Assembly (NCBI RefSeq): GCF_963678635.1
Contig: NC_087068.1
Coordinates: 30,010,318-30,074,317, forward strand
DNA from: Symsagittifera roscoffensis
Taxonomy: Eukaryota; Xenacoelomorpha; Acoela; Convolutidae
Direction: 5' to 3'
Length of the DNA stretch: 64,000 nt
Part shown: one piece after another, positions 62,901 through 64,000 of the stretch
Position numbering within the stretch: position 1 is the first letter of the stretch
How the letters are laid out: each line of letters opens with the position of its first letter
The notes under the pieces: generated by a model
The model's input: only the letters and a program-made list of their open reading frames with translations
The model's database searches: none
Told to the model about the DNA's origin: nothing
Position numbers and translations under genes: made by a program

Positions 62901-64000
62901 TAGTCAGACCAGACCAGGTAAGATGATAACACCTACACCTACACCTAAAGCTGGAGATGTCAGCATCTCACGCAGAACTCAAAAGTCTCTAGCCGAAAAC
63001 AATTGATGTTGCGTCACAAGATATAAACATATTATATCTTTGCTCTCTAACATCATTGGATTTAAATGATATCAAGCAATGATTCATAAACATGGAACTT
63101 CAAAAAACTTCAAGATAACACCTCAAGATTTTTGTATTGGCAATTAGAAATTTACAGAATCGTATAAAAAATACTGCTTGCACCAGCTACCGACCCTATT
63201 AACTTTTAAACTGCTATCCGCTCTTGCAAATTTTCACCCAAATGTCATCGTTTCAGCTGGTGAATCAAGTGCGTAAGTTCATCTCTGAGAAGTTGGGCAG
63301 GAACTTCGTGAGCAGTCCCCCTCTGGACATCAAGAAGTGCTACCAGGAGTCGAGCAACACCAAGCCACTCGTGTTCATACTGTCCCCGGGATCAGACCCC
63401 ATGTCCGGTAAGATATCAATCAGCTAGGGATATATTTATGCTTGTGGGATATATTTATGCCCAACAAAAAATAAGATATCAGATTCAGAGTAAAAAAAAA
63501 CCAGTAATTTTTAAGTAACGTTTAGTAGATATCTAATAAAGAAACTGGACAATTACTTGTCATCAAACTTTTTTTACCAATAAATTTTCAATCCATATTT
63601 TTTTGTTCATCTGATAGAACTAACATGAGGCGAACGTAATATGACTTAATCAAAATAATGATTTTGTAGATTAGCTTGTAGTTTCAAATTTATCATTGAA
63701 CTGAAAACTTTGCCTTACACGTTGCGGTGGGCTCAATGCTTAGCCTCGAGTAGCAAATCTGTGAACTTTTGTCACATGTCTAGCTTACACTCCTGTAGAG
63801 CTAAAATCAACAGAGATTTTTCTGCGCTTTGTAAGTAATGAAGTACTTCCTAATGACTTGACCATGCCCTAACATGCAGCCCTGAGTAAGTTCGCGGAAG
63901 ACATGGGATTCTTCGGCAGCATGTTTAACTCTATCTCCCTCGGCCAGGGCCAGGGAGTGCACGCAGAGAGTCTGATCTACAGGGGAAGGGATAGAGGGAT
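9510..64000 (+). CDS. Axonemal dynein heavy chain, single-headed inner-arm class (57 exons, 3' end cut by window)
   Basis: Motor subunit of ciliary/flagellar dynein: an ATP-driven ring of six AAA domains that walks on the B-tubule of the neighbouring doublet. Joining 57 exons at GT-AG sites gives ~3,700 residues with no frame break: tail (res 1-1041), linker (~1042-1385), AAA1 with GPAGTGKT and CFDEFNR, AAA2 with [11 protein letters not shown]3 with GGTGTGKT and VDDVNMP, AAA4 with GVSGSGRHS and ISDTQI, coiled-coil stalk and tip (~2639-3088), AAA5, and AAA6 from ~3441. The [15 protein letters not shown] and GNILEDES block and the FYNCV tail block fit the monomeric inner-arm group (DNAH3/7/12, also DNAH1/6). 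The exact paralogue is not resolved. The start at 9510 follows an in-frame TAA at 9504 and has A at -3 and G at +4. The C-terminal domain lies past 64000. Large introns (up to 6.5 kb) are full of mobile elements. Confidence 0.93.
9738..10352 (+). other. Intron 1
   Basis: A short near-repeat AAGACAACTCGC occurs at 10155-10188. Nothing else recognised. Confidence 0.5.
10353..10594 (+). CDS. Dynein exon 2
   Basis: Residues 77-156: a basic start (SLQRRKRG, then KHNSKRRQR), a serine/proline-rich middle and the end [12 protein letters not shown]. The acceptor TTCGTAG and donor GTTTGC are both weak, but codon 156 is completed correctly by exon 3 (AG+A, Arg). Confidence 0.7.
10595..11523 (+). other. 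Intron 2
   Basis: About half is the hAT MITE at 11012-11458. The remaining 10595-11003 is AT-rich with no signal seen. Confidence 0.6.
11012..11458 (+). mobile_element. hAT-type MITE, copy 2
   Basis: Left end CAGGGACGGATTTAGG, right end CCTAGATCCGCCACTG. Flanks TTTATTAC (11004-11011) and ATTGTTAC (11459-11466) agree at 6 of 8 positions, consistent with an aged 8-bp target duplication. The interior holds GGCGCCTTTGGCGCC and an 18-C run at 11410-11427. Confidence 0.75.
11524..11870 (+). CDS. Dynein exon 3
   Basis: Residues 157-272. [12 protein letters not shown], a P/E-rich stretch, then [20 protein letters not shown], which matches the tail block preceding the 'VDYIL' segment in inner-arm dyneins. 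The acceptor has a run of eight T before CAG. The donor GTTCGC is poor, but frame continuity into exon 4 (G+TT, Val) supports it. Confidence 0.75.
11989..12043 (+). CDS. Dynein exon 4
   Basis: Residues 273-290, [18 protein letters not shown], the counterpart of the conserved VDYIL-D-P-E segment. Acceptor TTTTTTTTCAG, donor GTAAGG. Confidence 0.75.
12114..12155 (+). CDS. Dynein exon 5
   Basis: Residues 291-304, [13 protein letters not shown], a 42-nt exon with acceptor TTATTTTCAG and donor GTGAGT. The last codon (GA) is completed by the T of exon 6. Confidence 0.7.
12957..13556 (-). mobile_element. Family C Helentron-like element, copy C1
   Basis: Contains the reverse-strand blocks ATGTTCCGACCACAGTCTTA, CACGCTCACACGATATTAG, TATATCACTCGACCCCTTC, TTTGTGGTACCTGATTTTGC and CATCCGAATACAAAG in family order. 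The hAT fragment at 13557 begins exactly where the family's terminal GGAAC block should continue. Confidence 0.65.
13557..13690 (+). mobile_element. hAT-type MITE, copy 4 (left end only)
   Basis: CAGGGGCGGATTTAGG at the left edge, then the shared GACGCC..CAGGAATTCGACCCGCTGCCGAC block. It fades out near 13690 without a right end. Confidence 0.65.
14331..15309. mobile_element. MITE-like element packed with TTATAATCGA units
   Basis: Bounded by TACCCGCATCCAAGTTTAGG at the left and the inverse GGAACTGGATGCGGGTA at the right, each followed inward by a GCGTAAATAATCGATTAT-like segment. The interior has many clustered ~10-bp units ATTATAATCG, which is near-palindromic. No coding frame. The target duplication is not clear. 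Confidence 0.65.
16015..16260. repeat. C-rich to G-rich strand-composition switch
   Basis: About 100 bases of C-rich sequence (CCCCCCATCTCCCCC and similar) flip near 16130 (CCCAGTGTTGGAGG) to about 130 bases of G-rich sequence, giving a loose palindrome. The open frames here are compositional artefacts. Confidence 0.5.
16696..16800 (+). mobile_element. Family B MITE, left part of an interrupted copy
   Basis: CACTACGAGAACAAACTGTG, then CACTGGGTAAGCGCACAATT and TGTTCCTGGAATCCAGAGAC match the left end of the copies at 39572 and 50373. The rest of the family sequence resumes near 17690. Confidence 0.55.
17690..17992 (+). mobile_element. Family B MITE, right part of an interrupted copy
   Basis: TCCTTAAACATGTTTAAAAA, the TTTTGAGCAGCACAGTGTTT block, GTTGCGGAATCCACTTA and the end CACAATTTGGCCTTGTAAT follow the order of the 39572-40230 copy. 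Confidence 0.6.
18640..18792 (+). CDS. Dynein exon 6
   Basis: Residues 305-355. [20 protein letters not shown] is the tail block 'LH.LNP.M..ILDLW' common to inner-arm dyneins. Acceptor ATGTGCTAG, donor GTAAGC. Confidence 0.85.
18793..20069 (+). other. Intron 6
   Basis: Includes an 18-G run (19042-19059) and a 13-C run (20024-20036). The minus-strand frame at 19371-19553 is moderately GC-rich and may be a SINE-like remnant. Otherwise nothing. Confidence 0.5.
20070..20463 (+). CDS. Dynein exon 7
   Basis: Residues 356-487. [17 protein letters not shown] and [20 protein letters not shown] match the 'FYNCVATLM..QL' block of DNAH3/7/12-type tails. Acceptor TGTTTACAG, donor GTGGGT, ends in phase 0. 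Confidence 0.9.
20648..21281 (+). mobile_element. Family C Helentron-like element, copy C2
   Basis: Starts TGACCATTGAAAATGGGG and ends with GATCGGAACATTCTGTG, the hairpin CTGTGCTACTTGCACAG and TAACCGGCTTTCGTTGTT. No coding frame. Confidence 0.7.
21291..21656 (+). mobile_element. Family C element, copy C3 (5' truncated)
   Basis: Begins at the internal block TTAAAAGCTTATGATAGCTT and ends GGTCGGAACGTTCTGTGC, a one-mismatch hairpin, then CAGCTATTCTTGTT. Confidence 0.65.
21675..22151 (+). mobile_element. Family C element, copy C4 (5' truncated)
   Basis: Begins at GTGTTGAGAAAAACTGG, includes AATAAAGCGAGCGAGCAG, and ends GGTCGGAACATTCTTG and CGGCTATCCTTGTT. Confidence 0.65.
22226..22601 (+). mobile_element. 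Family C element, copy C5 (internal deletion)
   Basis: Keeps the 5' end GTTCCGACCATTGAAAAAGG and the 3' end GGTCGGAACATTCTGTGCC..CCGGCTATCTTTGTT, but lacks the middle. Confidence 0.65.
22800..22888 (+). repeat. tRNA-like SINE head (candidate)
   Basis: GGTTCGAAGCC at 22875-22885 is a perfect RNA polymerase III B-box, preceded by AAAGGTTGCA and followed by CACC. An A-box is not clear and the fold is not a full tRNA. Its 3' side is cut by the hAT fragment. Confidence 0.4.
22889..23000 (-). mobile_element. hAT-type MITE, copy 5 (one end)
   Basis: CAGGGGCGGATCTAGGATTTT, the family's right end in reverse, then a diverged interior (TTAGGCCCTTTTTGG). The other end is not found. Confidence 0.55.
23246..23408 (+). 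CDS. Dynein exon 8
   Basis: Residues 488-541: [16 protein letters not shown], then [19 protein letters not shown]. Two in-frame acceptors are possible (TTTATGTAG to 23246, or GCTGCAG to 23255), differing by three codons (TLQ). Donor GTAATT. Confidence 0.85.
23704..23798 (+). CDS. Dynein exon 9
   Basis: Residues 542-573, [19 protein letters not shown], equivalent to the tail block Y.YLI.GEAE..V..FL. Acceptor TTTGTTTCAG, donor GTAACT. Confidence 0.88.
23799..24316 (+). other. Intron 9
   Basis: No repeat or gene recognised. Confidence 0.4.
24317..24757 (+). CDS. Dynein exon 10
   Basis: Residues 574-720, a 147-codon tail exon: [40 protein letters not shown], and [19 protein letters not shown] at the end. 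Acceptor TGTTTTTCAG, donor GTAATT, phase 0 at both sides. Confidence 0.92.
24886..25214 (+). CDS. Dynein exon 11
   Basis: Residues 721-829, charged helical tail: [20 protein letters not shown], then [20 protein letters not shown] and [12 protein letters not shown], the block just before 'WM.GPF'. Acceptor TTGTATTAG, donor GTAAAG. Confidence 0.92.
25460..25599 (+). CDS. Dynein exon 12
   Basis: Residues 830-876: [20 protein letters not shown], matching W-M-x-G-P-F-x-x-L of dynein tails, then [20 protein letters not shown]. Acceptor AATTAACAG, donor GTGAAC. Confidence 0.9.
25856..25981 (+). CDS. Dynein exon 13
   Basis: Residues 877-918. Starts with a basic/acidic insert ([13 protein letters not shown]) not present in the family as I know it, then [10 protein letters not shown]. 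The acceptor CTTAAG is weak but is the one that restores frame. Donor GTCTGT. Confidence 0.82.
25982..26368 (+). other. Intron 13
   Basis: Three degenerate ~28-bp tandem units (GTGACGTAACTCG..ATGCAACTG) at 26284-26356. Otherwise nothing. Confidence 0.45.
26369..26535 (+). CDS. Dynein exon 14
   Basis: Residues 919-974: [20 protein letters not shown], the conserved N-P-G-x-x-x-R-H-W block, here with T-P-G. Acceptor ACTCCCAG, donor GTCAGC. Confidence 0.92.
26536..26905 (+). other. Intron 14
   Basis: A short direct repeat CAAATTGTTTTGTTCG near 26838-26868. Nothing else. Confidence 0.4.
26906..27106 (+). CDS. Dynein exon 15
   Basis: Residues 975-1041: [20 protein letters not shown], then [20 protein letters not shown], and SPFIKPF, leading into the linker. 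Acceptor TTAATTCAG, donor GTATCT. Confidence 0.93.
27107..29958 (+). other. Intron 15 (2.9 kb)
   Basis: One C-family copy (28839-29345). The sequence 27107-28838 is AT-rich without recognised content. The 172-codon frame at 29072-29590 is C-family sequence plus flank and not a gene. Confidence 0.5.
28839..29345 (+). mobile_element. Family C Helentron-like element, copy C6
   Basis: GTTCGGACCATTGAAAAATT, GGGTTGAGTGATGTATC and AGTAAAGAGAGCGAGCAG occur in family order, ending in degenerate GGTTGGAAATTTTGGTGC. The terminal hairpin is lost. Confidence 0.65.
29959..30275 (+). CDS. Dynein exon 16 (linker)
   Basis: Residues 1042-1146. [20 protein letters not shown] is the linker signature W-x-Y-L-E-P-I-F-S-S-x-D-I, and [16 protein letters not shown] ends the exon. 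The linker swings across the AAA ring to make the power stroke. Acceptor CTTTCGCAG, donor GTGGGT. Confidence 0.96.
30276..30592 (+). other. Intron 16
   Basis: Nothing recognised. Confidence 0.4.
30593..30755 (+). CDS. Dynein exon 17 (linker)
   Basis: Residues 1147-1201: [20 protein letters not shown], then [11 protein letters not shown], a near-invariant linker block. Donor GTAAAT. Confidence 0.96.
30756..31177 (+). other. Intron 17
   Basis: About 30820-30915 (GGGGCACAACACTGGCACAA to GGTCCATTCCCTCGCTGATA) resembles the 3' part of the SINE-like element at 55265-55510. Confidence 0.45.
31178..31428 (+). CDS. Dynein exon 18 (linker)
   Basis: Residues 1202-1284: [16 protein letters not shown] and [18 protein letters not shown], the strongly conserved W-P-x-Q-V-V-L block. 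Donor GTAAGC. Confidence 0.96.
31429..31770 (+). other. Intron 18
   Basis: Nothing recognised. Confidence 0.4.
31771..31916 (+). CDS. Dynein exon 19 (linker)
   Basis: Residues 1285-1333: [20 protein letters not shown], the counterpart of L..L+T.+VH.RD+...L. Acceptor TGCTCTCCAG, donor GTATCT. Confidence 0.94.
32071..32604 (-). mobile_element. Family C element, copy C7
   Basis: Left edge ACAAGGATAGCCGGTTGCC with the broken hairpin GTGAAAGTAGCACAG, then ATGTTCTGACCACATTC. It ends in the subterminal block GGAAAACAAAAAAGAAG, directly abutting C8. Confidence 0.65.
32605..33193 (-). mobile_element. Family C element, copy C8
   Basis: Left edge CAAGAATAGCCGGTTGCTG, hairpin half GTGCAAGTAGCAC, ends ACTCGAATACAAAG..CATTTTCAAGGGTAGGAAC. 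The CTCGAATAC block also occurs in C1 and C11. Confidence 0.65.
33194..33290 (-). mobile_element. Family C element, copy C9 (3' tip only)
   Basis: AATTTCCCGGTCGCTGCGC, AAGTATCATAGTTTCGGAC. Only the terminal ~90 bases are present. Confidence 0.5.
33290..33560 (-). mobile_element. hAT-type MITE, copy 6 (degraded)
   Basis: Reverse complement carries AAGGCGCCTTTGACGCCAAT, GGGGGAGCACGCAGAAAAAA and GGTCGAC blocks as in copy 2. Both termini are eroded. Confidence 0.6.
33815..33971 (+). CDS. Dynein exon 20 (linker to AAA1)
   Basis: Residues 1334-1385: [20 protein letters not shown] and [17 protein letters not shown], the strand leading into AAA1. Acceptor GAAATTCAG, donor GTAGGA. Confidence 0.96.
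34056..34224 (+). CDS. Dynein exon 21 (AAA1 P-loop)
   Basis: Residues 1386-1442. [20 protein letters not shown] holds the Walker A GPAGTGKT at 34111-34134, the main ATP-hydrolysis site, followed by [14 protein letters not shown]. Donor GTGAAG, phase 0. Confidence 0.98.
34225..34584 (+). other. Intron 21
   Basis: 360 bases with the exon 21 frame open until the TAG of the acceptor. Composition is T-rich with no dynein homology, so it is an intron. Removing it joins AMGK to FFKG as in all dyneins. Confidence 0.75.
34585..34824 (+). CDS. Dynein exon 22 (AAA1 Walker B)
   Basis: Residues 1443-1522: [20 protein letters not shown] contains Walker B CFDEF, and [20 protein letters not shown] has sensor I. 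The family usually has A where this protein has Q in N-P-G-Y-x-G-R. Donor GTTTGA. Confidence 0.98.
34825..35261 (+). other. Intron 22
   Basis: Nothing recognised. Confidence 0.4.
35262..35507 (+). CDS. Dynein exon 23 (AAA1)
   Basis: Residues 1523-1604: [40 protein letters not shown] and VKAVLVAA, all core AAA1. Acceptor TTTTTCCAG, donor GTGAAT. Confidence 0.98.
35755..35987 (+). CDS. Dynein exon 24 (AAA1 to AAA2)
   Basis: Residues 1605-1681: [20 protein letters not shown] then [17 protein letters not shown]. Acceptor TATTTTTAG, donor GTTAGT. Confidence 0.97.
36268..36460 (+). CDS. Dynein exon 25 (AAA2 P-loop)
   Basis: Residues 1682-1746: [20 protein letters not shown] with a Walker A-like GEPYGSKT at 36281-36304 (K and T kept), then [23 protein letters not shown]2 binds nucleotide structurally. 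Donor GTAATT, phase 0. Confidence 0.97.
36461..37164 (+). other. Intron 25
   Basis: Contains a 24-nt GT-AG-bounded segment at 36683-36706 (see findings), a 13-G run (36908-36920) and two copies of CACATACTTTGCCATTATTC at 36977-37037. Confidence 0.5.
37165..37285 (+). CDS. Dynein exon 26 (AAA2 Walker B)
   Basis: Residues 1747-1786: [17 protein letters not shown], then [19 protein letters not shown], the invariant AAA2 W-I-I-F-D-G-P block. Joining directly to exon 25 keeps the usual spacing F-D-x5-W. Donor GTGAGA. Confidence 0.97.
38050..38656 (+). mobile_element. Family C/D Helentron-like element, copy C10
   Basis: The 5' head GTTCCAACTTTCGAAG..GATCGGGGTGGTTTT resembles family D, the body resembles family C (CACGCAAAATCAGCTACCAT, AGTCGTGATTCGAAC), and the 3' end has GTGGTCGGACAAATC, the perfect hairpin CTGTGCTACTTGCACAG and AACCGGCTACAATTGTT. 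Confidence 0.7.
39572..40230 (+). mobile_element. Family B MITE, full copy with internal tandem repeats
   Basis: Ends CATTACAATTCCAAACTGTG and, inverted, CACAGTTTGGCCTCGTAATG. Between ~39790 and 39975 lie about nine degenerate ~20-bp units GCGGATTCCGCTTACAGTTT. No transposase frame; the ORFs reading [15 protein letters not shown]-like repeats are artefacts. Confidence 0.7.
40282..40320. repeat. (GA)n microsatellite, ~19 units
   Basis: Uninterrupted GA dinucleotides following ATATACCG. Confidence 0.95.
40678..40790 (+). CDS. Dynein exon 27 (AAA2)
   Basis: Residues 1787-1824: [20 protein letters not shown] and [14 protein letters not shown], sensor I region of AAA2. Donor GTGAGT. Confidence 0.98.
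41033..41200 (+). CDS. Dynein exon 28 (AAA2)
   Basis: Residues 1825-1880: [20 protein letters not shown], typical V-S-R-C-G-M-I-Y, then a helical segment ending FEFIHAQCS. Donor GTGAGA. Confidence 0.97.
41464..41577 (+). CDS. Dynein exon 29 (end of AAA2)
   Basis: Residues 1881-1918: [19 protein letters not shown], then FTDWQV. I chose donor GTGAGT at 41578; GTGGTG three bases earlier would shorten it by one codon. Confidence 0.88.
41938..42675 (-). mobile_element. Family C Helentron-like element, copy C11
   Basis: Left edge TCAAGGAAAGCCGGTTTCTG, GTGCAAGTATCAC, AATATTCCGACCATA, with the other family blocks (CACGACTGAAAGGGCTTTAA, CACTCGAACACAAAG) in order, ending at TGATCCGAGCAACAAGG. Confidence 0.68.
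42970..43480 (-). mobile_element. Family D Helentron-like element, inverted and eroded copy D0
   Basis: Its reverse complement contains GATTCGTGCTCGGGGTCG, CGCGCTATTAACGCGTAGTC, GGAGATTTAATCCGTCTTAG and AACGGCAGTC, matching D1-D3 in order. The 3' hairpin is absent. Confidence 0.65.
43665..44186 (+). mobile_element. Family D Helentron-like element, copy D1
   Basis: Head CCGACTTTCGATACG, then GTGCTCGGGGTGAGTG; tail GGCAGTCGGAAC, perfect hairpin CAGGGCTTCGCCCTG, ATACGAGCAGTCTTGTTT. 11 nt separate hairpin and CTTGTT. Confidence 0.72.
44233..44733 (+). mobile_element. Family D element, copy D2
   Basis: Head AGACTTATGAAACGAAAGTA, tail GGCAGTCGGGACATTC, a decayed hairpin (CAGGGCTGCGCAATG) and ATACGAGCAGTCTTGTTT. 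Confidence 0.7.
44938..45487 (+). mobile_element. Family D element, copy D3
   Basis: Head TTGTTGTTCCGACTTTCG, interior TTCGCGCTATTAACGCGTAA, tail GGCAGTCGGAACATTCTGG with a shortened hairpin, GATACGAGCATTCTTGTTT. Confidence 0.7.
46546..46707 (+). CDS. Dynein exon 30 (basic insert between AAA2 and AAA3)
   Basis: Residues 1919-1972: [20 protein letters not shown], then [20 protein letters not shown]. Basic, alanine-rich, without a counterpart I recognise in the family. 54 codons, phase 0 on both sides, acceptor TCTGGTTAG, donor GTAAGT, so it could be skipped without breaking frame. Confidence 0.8.
46927..47103 (+). CDS. Dynein exon 31 (start of AAA3)
   Basis: Residues 1973-2031: [20 protein letters not shown], the family's F..+WS.G..+....R.KF block, to [13 protein letters not shown]. 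Donor GTAAGC. Confidence 0.93.
47188..47217 (+). CDS. Dynein exon 32 (10-codon exon)
   Basis: Residues 2032-2041, [10 protein letters not shown], between CTGTTTCAG and GTAAAT. It supplies the acidic turn before W-V-x-W in AAA3. Both sides are phase 0. Confidence 0.72.
47453..47590 (+). CDS. Dynein exon 33 (AAA3)
   Basis: Residues 2042-2087: [20 protein letters not shown] and [18 protein letters not shown], matching I+VPT.DT+R...L. Acceptor CTTCGTAG, donor GTAGAC. Confidence 0.93.
47591..47998 (+). other. Intron 33
   Basis: The exon frame stays open for 45 more codons, but GTAGAC/CTACTTAG splicing restores the AAA3 alignment. Nothing else seen. Confidence 0.5.
47999..48160 (+). CDS. Dynein exon 34 (AAA3 P-loop)
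   Basis: Residues 2088-2141: [20 protein letters not shown] with Walker A GGTGTGKT (48038-48061), then [16 protein letters not shown]3 binding regulates motor release. Donor GTCAGT. Confidence 0.97.
48161..48572 (+). other. Intron 34
   Basis: Nothing recognised. Confidence 0.4.
48573..48739 (+). CDS. Dynein exon 35 (AAA3 Walker B)
   Basis: Residues 2142-2196: [20 protein letters not shown], Walker B-type VDDVNMP, then [18 protein letters not shown]. Most family members have Y-G-A/S-Q-P-P-I-E-L; A-V replaces P-I here. Donor GTAAGA. Confidence 0.97.
49033..49219 (+). CDS. Dynein exon 36 (AAA3)
   Basis: Residues 2197-2259: [20 protein letters not shown]. The usual A-A-M-x-P-P-G-G-G-R loop is N-P-F-R-G here, followed by the standard R-F-x-R-H-F-N. 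Donor GTGAGT. Confidence 0.96.
50101..50200. repeat. Near-perfect 100-bp hairpin built from TCTTGCAAGA
   Basis: Left arm 50101-50152, loop GATGCAT, right arm 50160-50200. The arms pair fully except for one extra 11-bp unit in the left arm. The unit TCTTGCAAGA is itself a 10-bp palindrome, repeated three times left and twice right. Confidence 0.85.
50373..50574 (+). mobile_element. Family B MITE, short copy
   Basis: CATTACGAGGCTAAACTGTT at the left and CACAGTTTGGCCTCGTAATG at the right form inverted ends over 202 bp. Only one internal GCGGAATCCGC unit remains. Confidence 0.72.
51284..51441 (+). CDS. Dynein exon 37 (AAA3)
   Basis: Residues 2260-2311: [19 protein letters not shown], the invariant L-P-T-P-x-K-x-H-Y-x-F-N-L-R-D block. 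Donor GTGAAA. Confidence 0.98.
51704..51841 (+). CDS. Dynein exon 38 (AAA3)
   Basis: Residues 2312-2357: [15 protein letters not shown], then [18 protein letters not shown], matching L..LW.HE..RVF.DRL. Donor GTGAGT. Confidence 0.97.
51842..53028 (+). other. Intron 38
   Basis: A C-family 5' fragment at about 52015-52105 (TTATTGGTCCGATCAATGAA, CTTTGTATTTGGGCG) and an 18-C run at 52778-52795. The rest is unassigned. Confidence 0.5.
53029..53273 (+). CDS. Dynein exon 39 (AAA3-AAA4, low-complexity insert)
   Basis: Residues 2358-2439. Begins with family sequence ([13 protein letters not shown]), then a G/S/N/K-rich stretch ([20 protein letters not shown]) with no equivalent I know. The frame is open throughout and phase 1 joins exon 40 correctly. 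Donor GTATTA. Confidence 0.88.
53274..53655 (+). other. Intron 39
   Basis: Nothing recognised. Confidence 0.4.
53656..53893 (+). CDS. Dynein exon 40 (AAA4 entry)
   Basis: Residues 2440-2518: acidic QDEDDSSAD, then [15 protein letters not shown] (family L-M-F-G-D-Y) and [17 protein letters not shown]. Acceptor TGTTGCAG, donor GTCAGT. Confidence 0.96.
53894..54307 (+). other. Intron 40
   Basis: About 53933-54165 is a strongly diverged hAT MITE (copy 7): GGGAATTCGACACGCTCACC, AAAGGCGGCTTTGACACCAA, no termini. Confidence 0.5.
54308..54500 (+). CDS. Dynein exon 41 (AAA4 P-loop)
   Basis: Residues 2519-2583: [17 protein letters not shown], then [17 protein letters not shown] with the P-loop at 54378-54404. 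The family form is G-V-G-G-S-G-R-Q-S; S replaces G at position 3 and H replaces Q. As usual in AAA4 of these dyneins the Walker lysine is R. Donor GTGAAA. Confidence 0.97.
54501..55029 (+). other. Intron 41
   Basis: Nothing recognised. Confidence 0.4.
55030..55195 (+). CDS. Dynein exon 42 (AAA4 Walker B)
   Basis: Residues 2584-2638: [40 protein letters not shown]. Acceptor GTGTCCTAG, donor GTAAAG. Confidence 0.98.
55196..55611 (+). other. Intron 42
   Basis: Mostly a SINE-like element; the rest is unassigned. Confidence 0.5.
55265..55510 (+). repeat. SINE-like element with tRNA-like head
   Basis: TGGTGAAGCGG at about 55282 fits a pol III A-box, and ~40 bases later GTTTGAGACCC is a decayed B-box. 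The body ends GGGCACAATAGTGGTTCTCC, then GTTGGTCCTTTCCCTCG, which recurs in part at 30820-30915. No clean target duplication was found. Confidence 0.5.
55612..55802 (+). CDS. Dynein exon 43 (AAA4 end)
   Basis: Residues 2639-2702: [40 protein letters not shown] and CCTINWF, all canonical. Donor GTCAGT. Confidence 0.98.
55803..56171 (+). other. Intron 43
   Basis: Nothing recognised. Confidence 0.4.
56172..56305 (+). CDS. Dynein exon 44 (stalk base)
   Basis: Residues 2703-2746: [15 protein letters not shown], the W-P-x-E-A-L block after AAA4, then [14 protein letters not shown]. Donor GTGCGG, weak. Confidence 0.95.
56559..56721 (+). CDS. Dynein exon 45 (stalk helix 1 start)
   Basis: Residues 2747-2801: [20 protein letters not shown], then coiled-coil [20 protein letters not shown]. 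Donor GTAAAA. Confidence 0.97.
56845..56902. repeat. (AT)n microsatellite, ~29 units
   Basis: Uninterrupted AT run in intron 45, 36 bases before the exon 46 acceptor. Confidence 0.95.
56939..57523 (+). CDS. Dynein exon 46 (stalk and microtubule-binding tip)
   Basis: Residues 2802-2996, the longest exon (195 codons): coiled coil CC1 ([20 protein letters not shown] onward), then the globular tip ([40 protein letters not shown]) and [20 protein letters not shown] leading into CC2. The tip binds the B-tubule. Acceptor TTATTTAG, donor GTAAGA. Confidence 0.98.
57524..58107 (+). other. Intron 46
   Basis: About 57770-57995 is an inverted hAT MITE (copy 8): TTGGCGCCAAAAGATCC, GGCGCGCGCTCCCC, AGGTCGAATCCC. 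Termini are lost. Confidence 0.6.
58108..58385 (+). CDS. Dynein exon 47 (stalk helix 2)
   Basis: Residues 2997-3088: [18 protein letters not shown], then CC2 ([20 protein letters not shown]) and [12 protein letters not shown], the strap into AAA5. Donor GTACGG. Confidence 0.98.
58386..58749 (+). other. Intron 47
   Basis: A purine-only GGGGAGAGGGGAGAGG-type run of ~95 bases at 58523-58618. Otherwise unassigned. Confidence 0.6.
58750..59043 (+). CDS. Dynein exon 48 (AAA5)
   Basis: Residues 3089-3186: [40 protein letters not shown] and IVTNSRRW, canonical AAA5. Donor GTACTT. Confidence 0.98.
59044..59559 (+). other. Intron 48
   Basis: Nothing recognised. Confidence 0.4.
59560..59774 (+). CDS. 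Dynein exon 49 (AAA5)
   Basis: Residues 3187-3258: [20 protein letters not shown], then [20 protein letters not shown]. Donor GTACGC. Confidence 0.98.
60068..60225 (+). CDS. Dynein exon 50 (AAA5)
   Basis: Residues 3259-3311: [20 protein letters not shown] and [20 protein letters not shown]. Donor GTCAAT. Confidence 0.98.
60226..60595 (+). other. Intron 50
   Basis: Nothing recognised. Confidence 0.4.
60596..60823 (+). CDS. Dynein exon 51 (AAA5 end)
   Basis: Residues 3312-3387: [40 protein letters not shown]. The long helical segment that follows AAA5 in this class. Donor GTGAGT. Confidence 0.98.
60824..61210 (+). other. Intron 51
   Basis: Nothing recognised. Confidence 0.4.
61211..61369 (+). 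CDS. Dynein exon 52
   Basis: Residues 3388-3440: [20 protein letters not shown] and [10 protein letters not shown], the +YF.+..L..I+PMYQ+SL..F block. Donor GTAAGT. Confidence 0.98.
61370..61671 (+). other. Intron 52
   Basis: Nothing recognised. Confidence 0.4.
61672..61826 (+). CDS. Dynein exon 53 (AAA6 entry)
   Basis: Residues 3441-3491: [20 protein letters not shown] and [20 protein letters not shown]. The exon ends inside a Leu codon at donor GTGAGT (61827); the frame otherwise closes two bases later. Confidence 0.96.
62037..62240 (+). CDS. Dynein exon 54 (AAA6)
   Basis: Residues 3492-3559: [15 protein letters not shown], a charged insert ([19 protein letters not shown]), then [20 protein letters not shown]. 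The insert sits where relatives have a short G-G-V-x-L-x-N-P loop. Donor GTATGA. Confidence 0.95.
62241..62772 (+). other. Intron 54
   Basis: Nothing recognised. Confidence 0.4.
62773..62917 (+). CDS. Dynein exon 55 (AAA6)
   Basis: Residues 3560-3608: [20 protein letters not shown], then [19 protein letters not shown] (family L..FQ.LL+.R.+RPD). Donor GTAAGA. Confidence 0.97.
62918..63256 (+). other. Intron 55
   Basis: ACACCTACACCTACACCTAA at 62930-62949 is a short telomere-like trimer, probably chance. Nothing else. Confidence 0.4.
63257..63407 (+). CDS. Dynein exon 56 (AAA6 P-loop region)
   Basis: Residues 3609-3658: [20 protein letters not shown] and [16 protein letters not shown], the degenerate AAA6 P-loop S-P-G-x-D-P. 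Donor GTAAGA. Confidence 0.98.
63408..63879 (+). other. Intron 56
   Basis: Nothing recognised. Confidence 0.4.
63880..64000 (+). CDS. Dynein exon 57 (runs off the window)
   Basis: Residues 3659-3698 and on: [20 protein letters not shown] and [19 protein letters not shown]. No donor before 64000, so the exon is cut by the edge. The rest of AAA6 and the C-terminal domain are missing from view. Confidence 0.97.

Noticed and set aside
62930-62949. ACACCT trimer as interstitial telomere repeat
   Set aside because: Three units only and not a known telomere sequence for animals.
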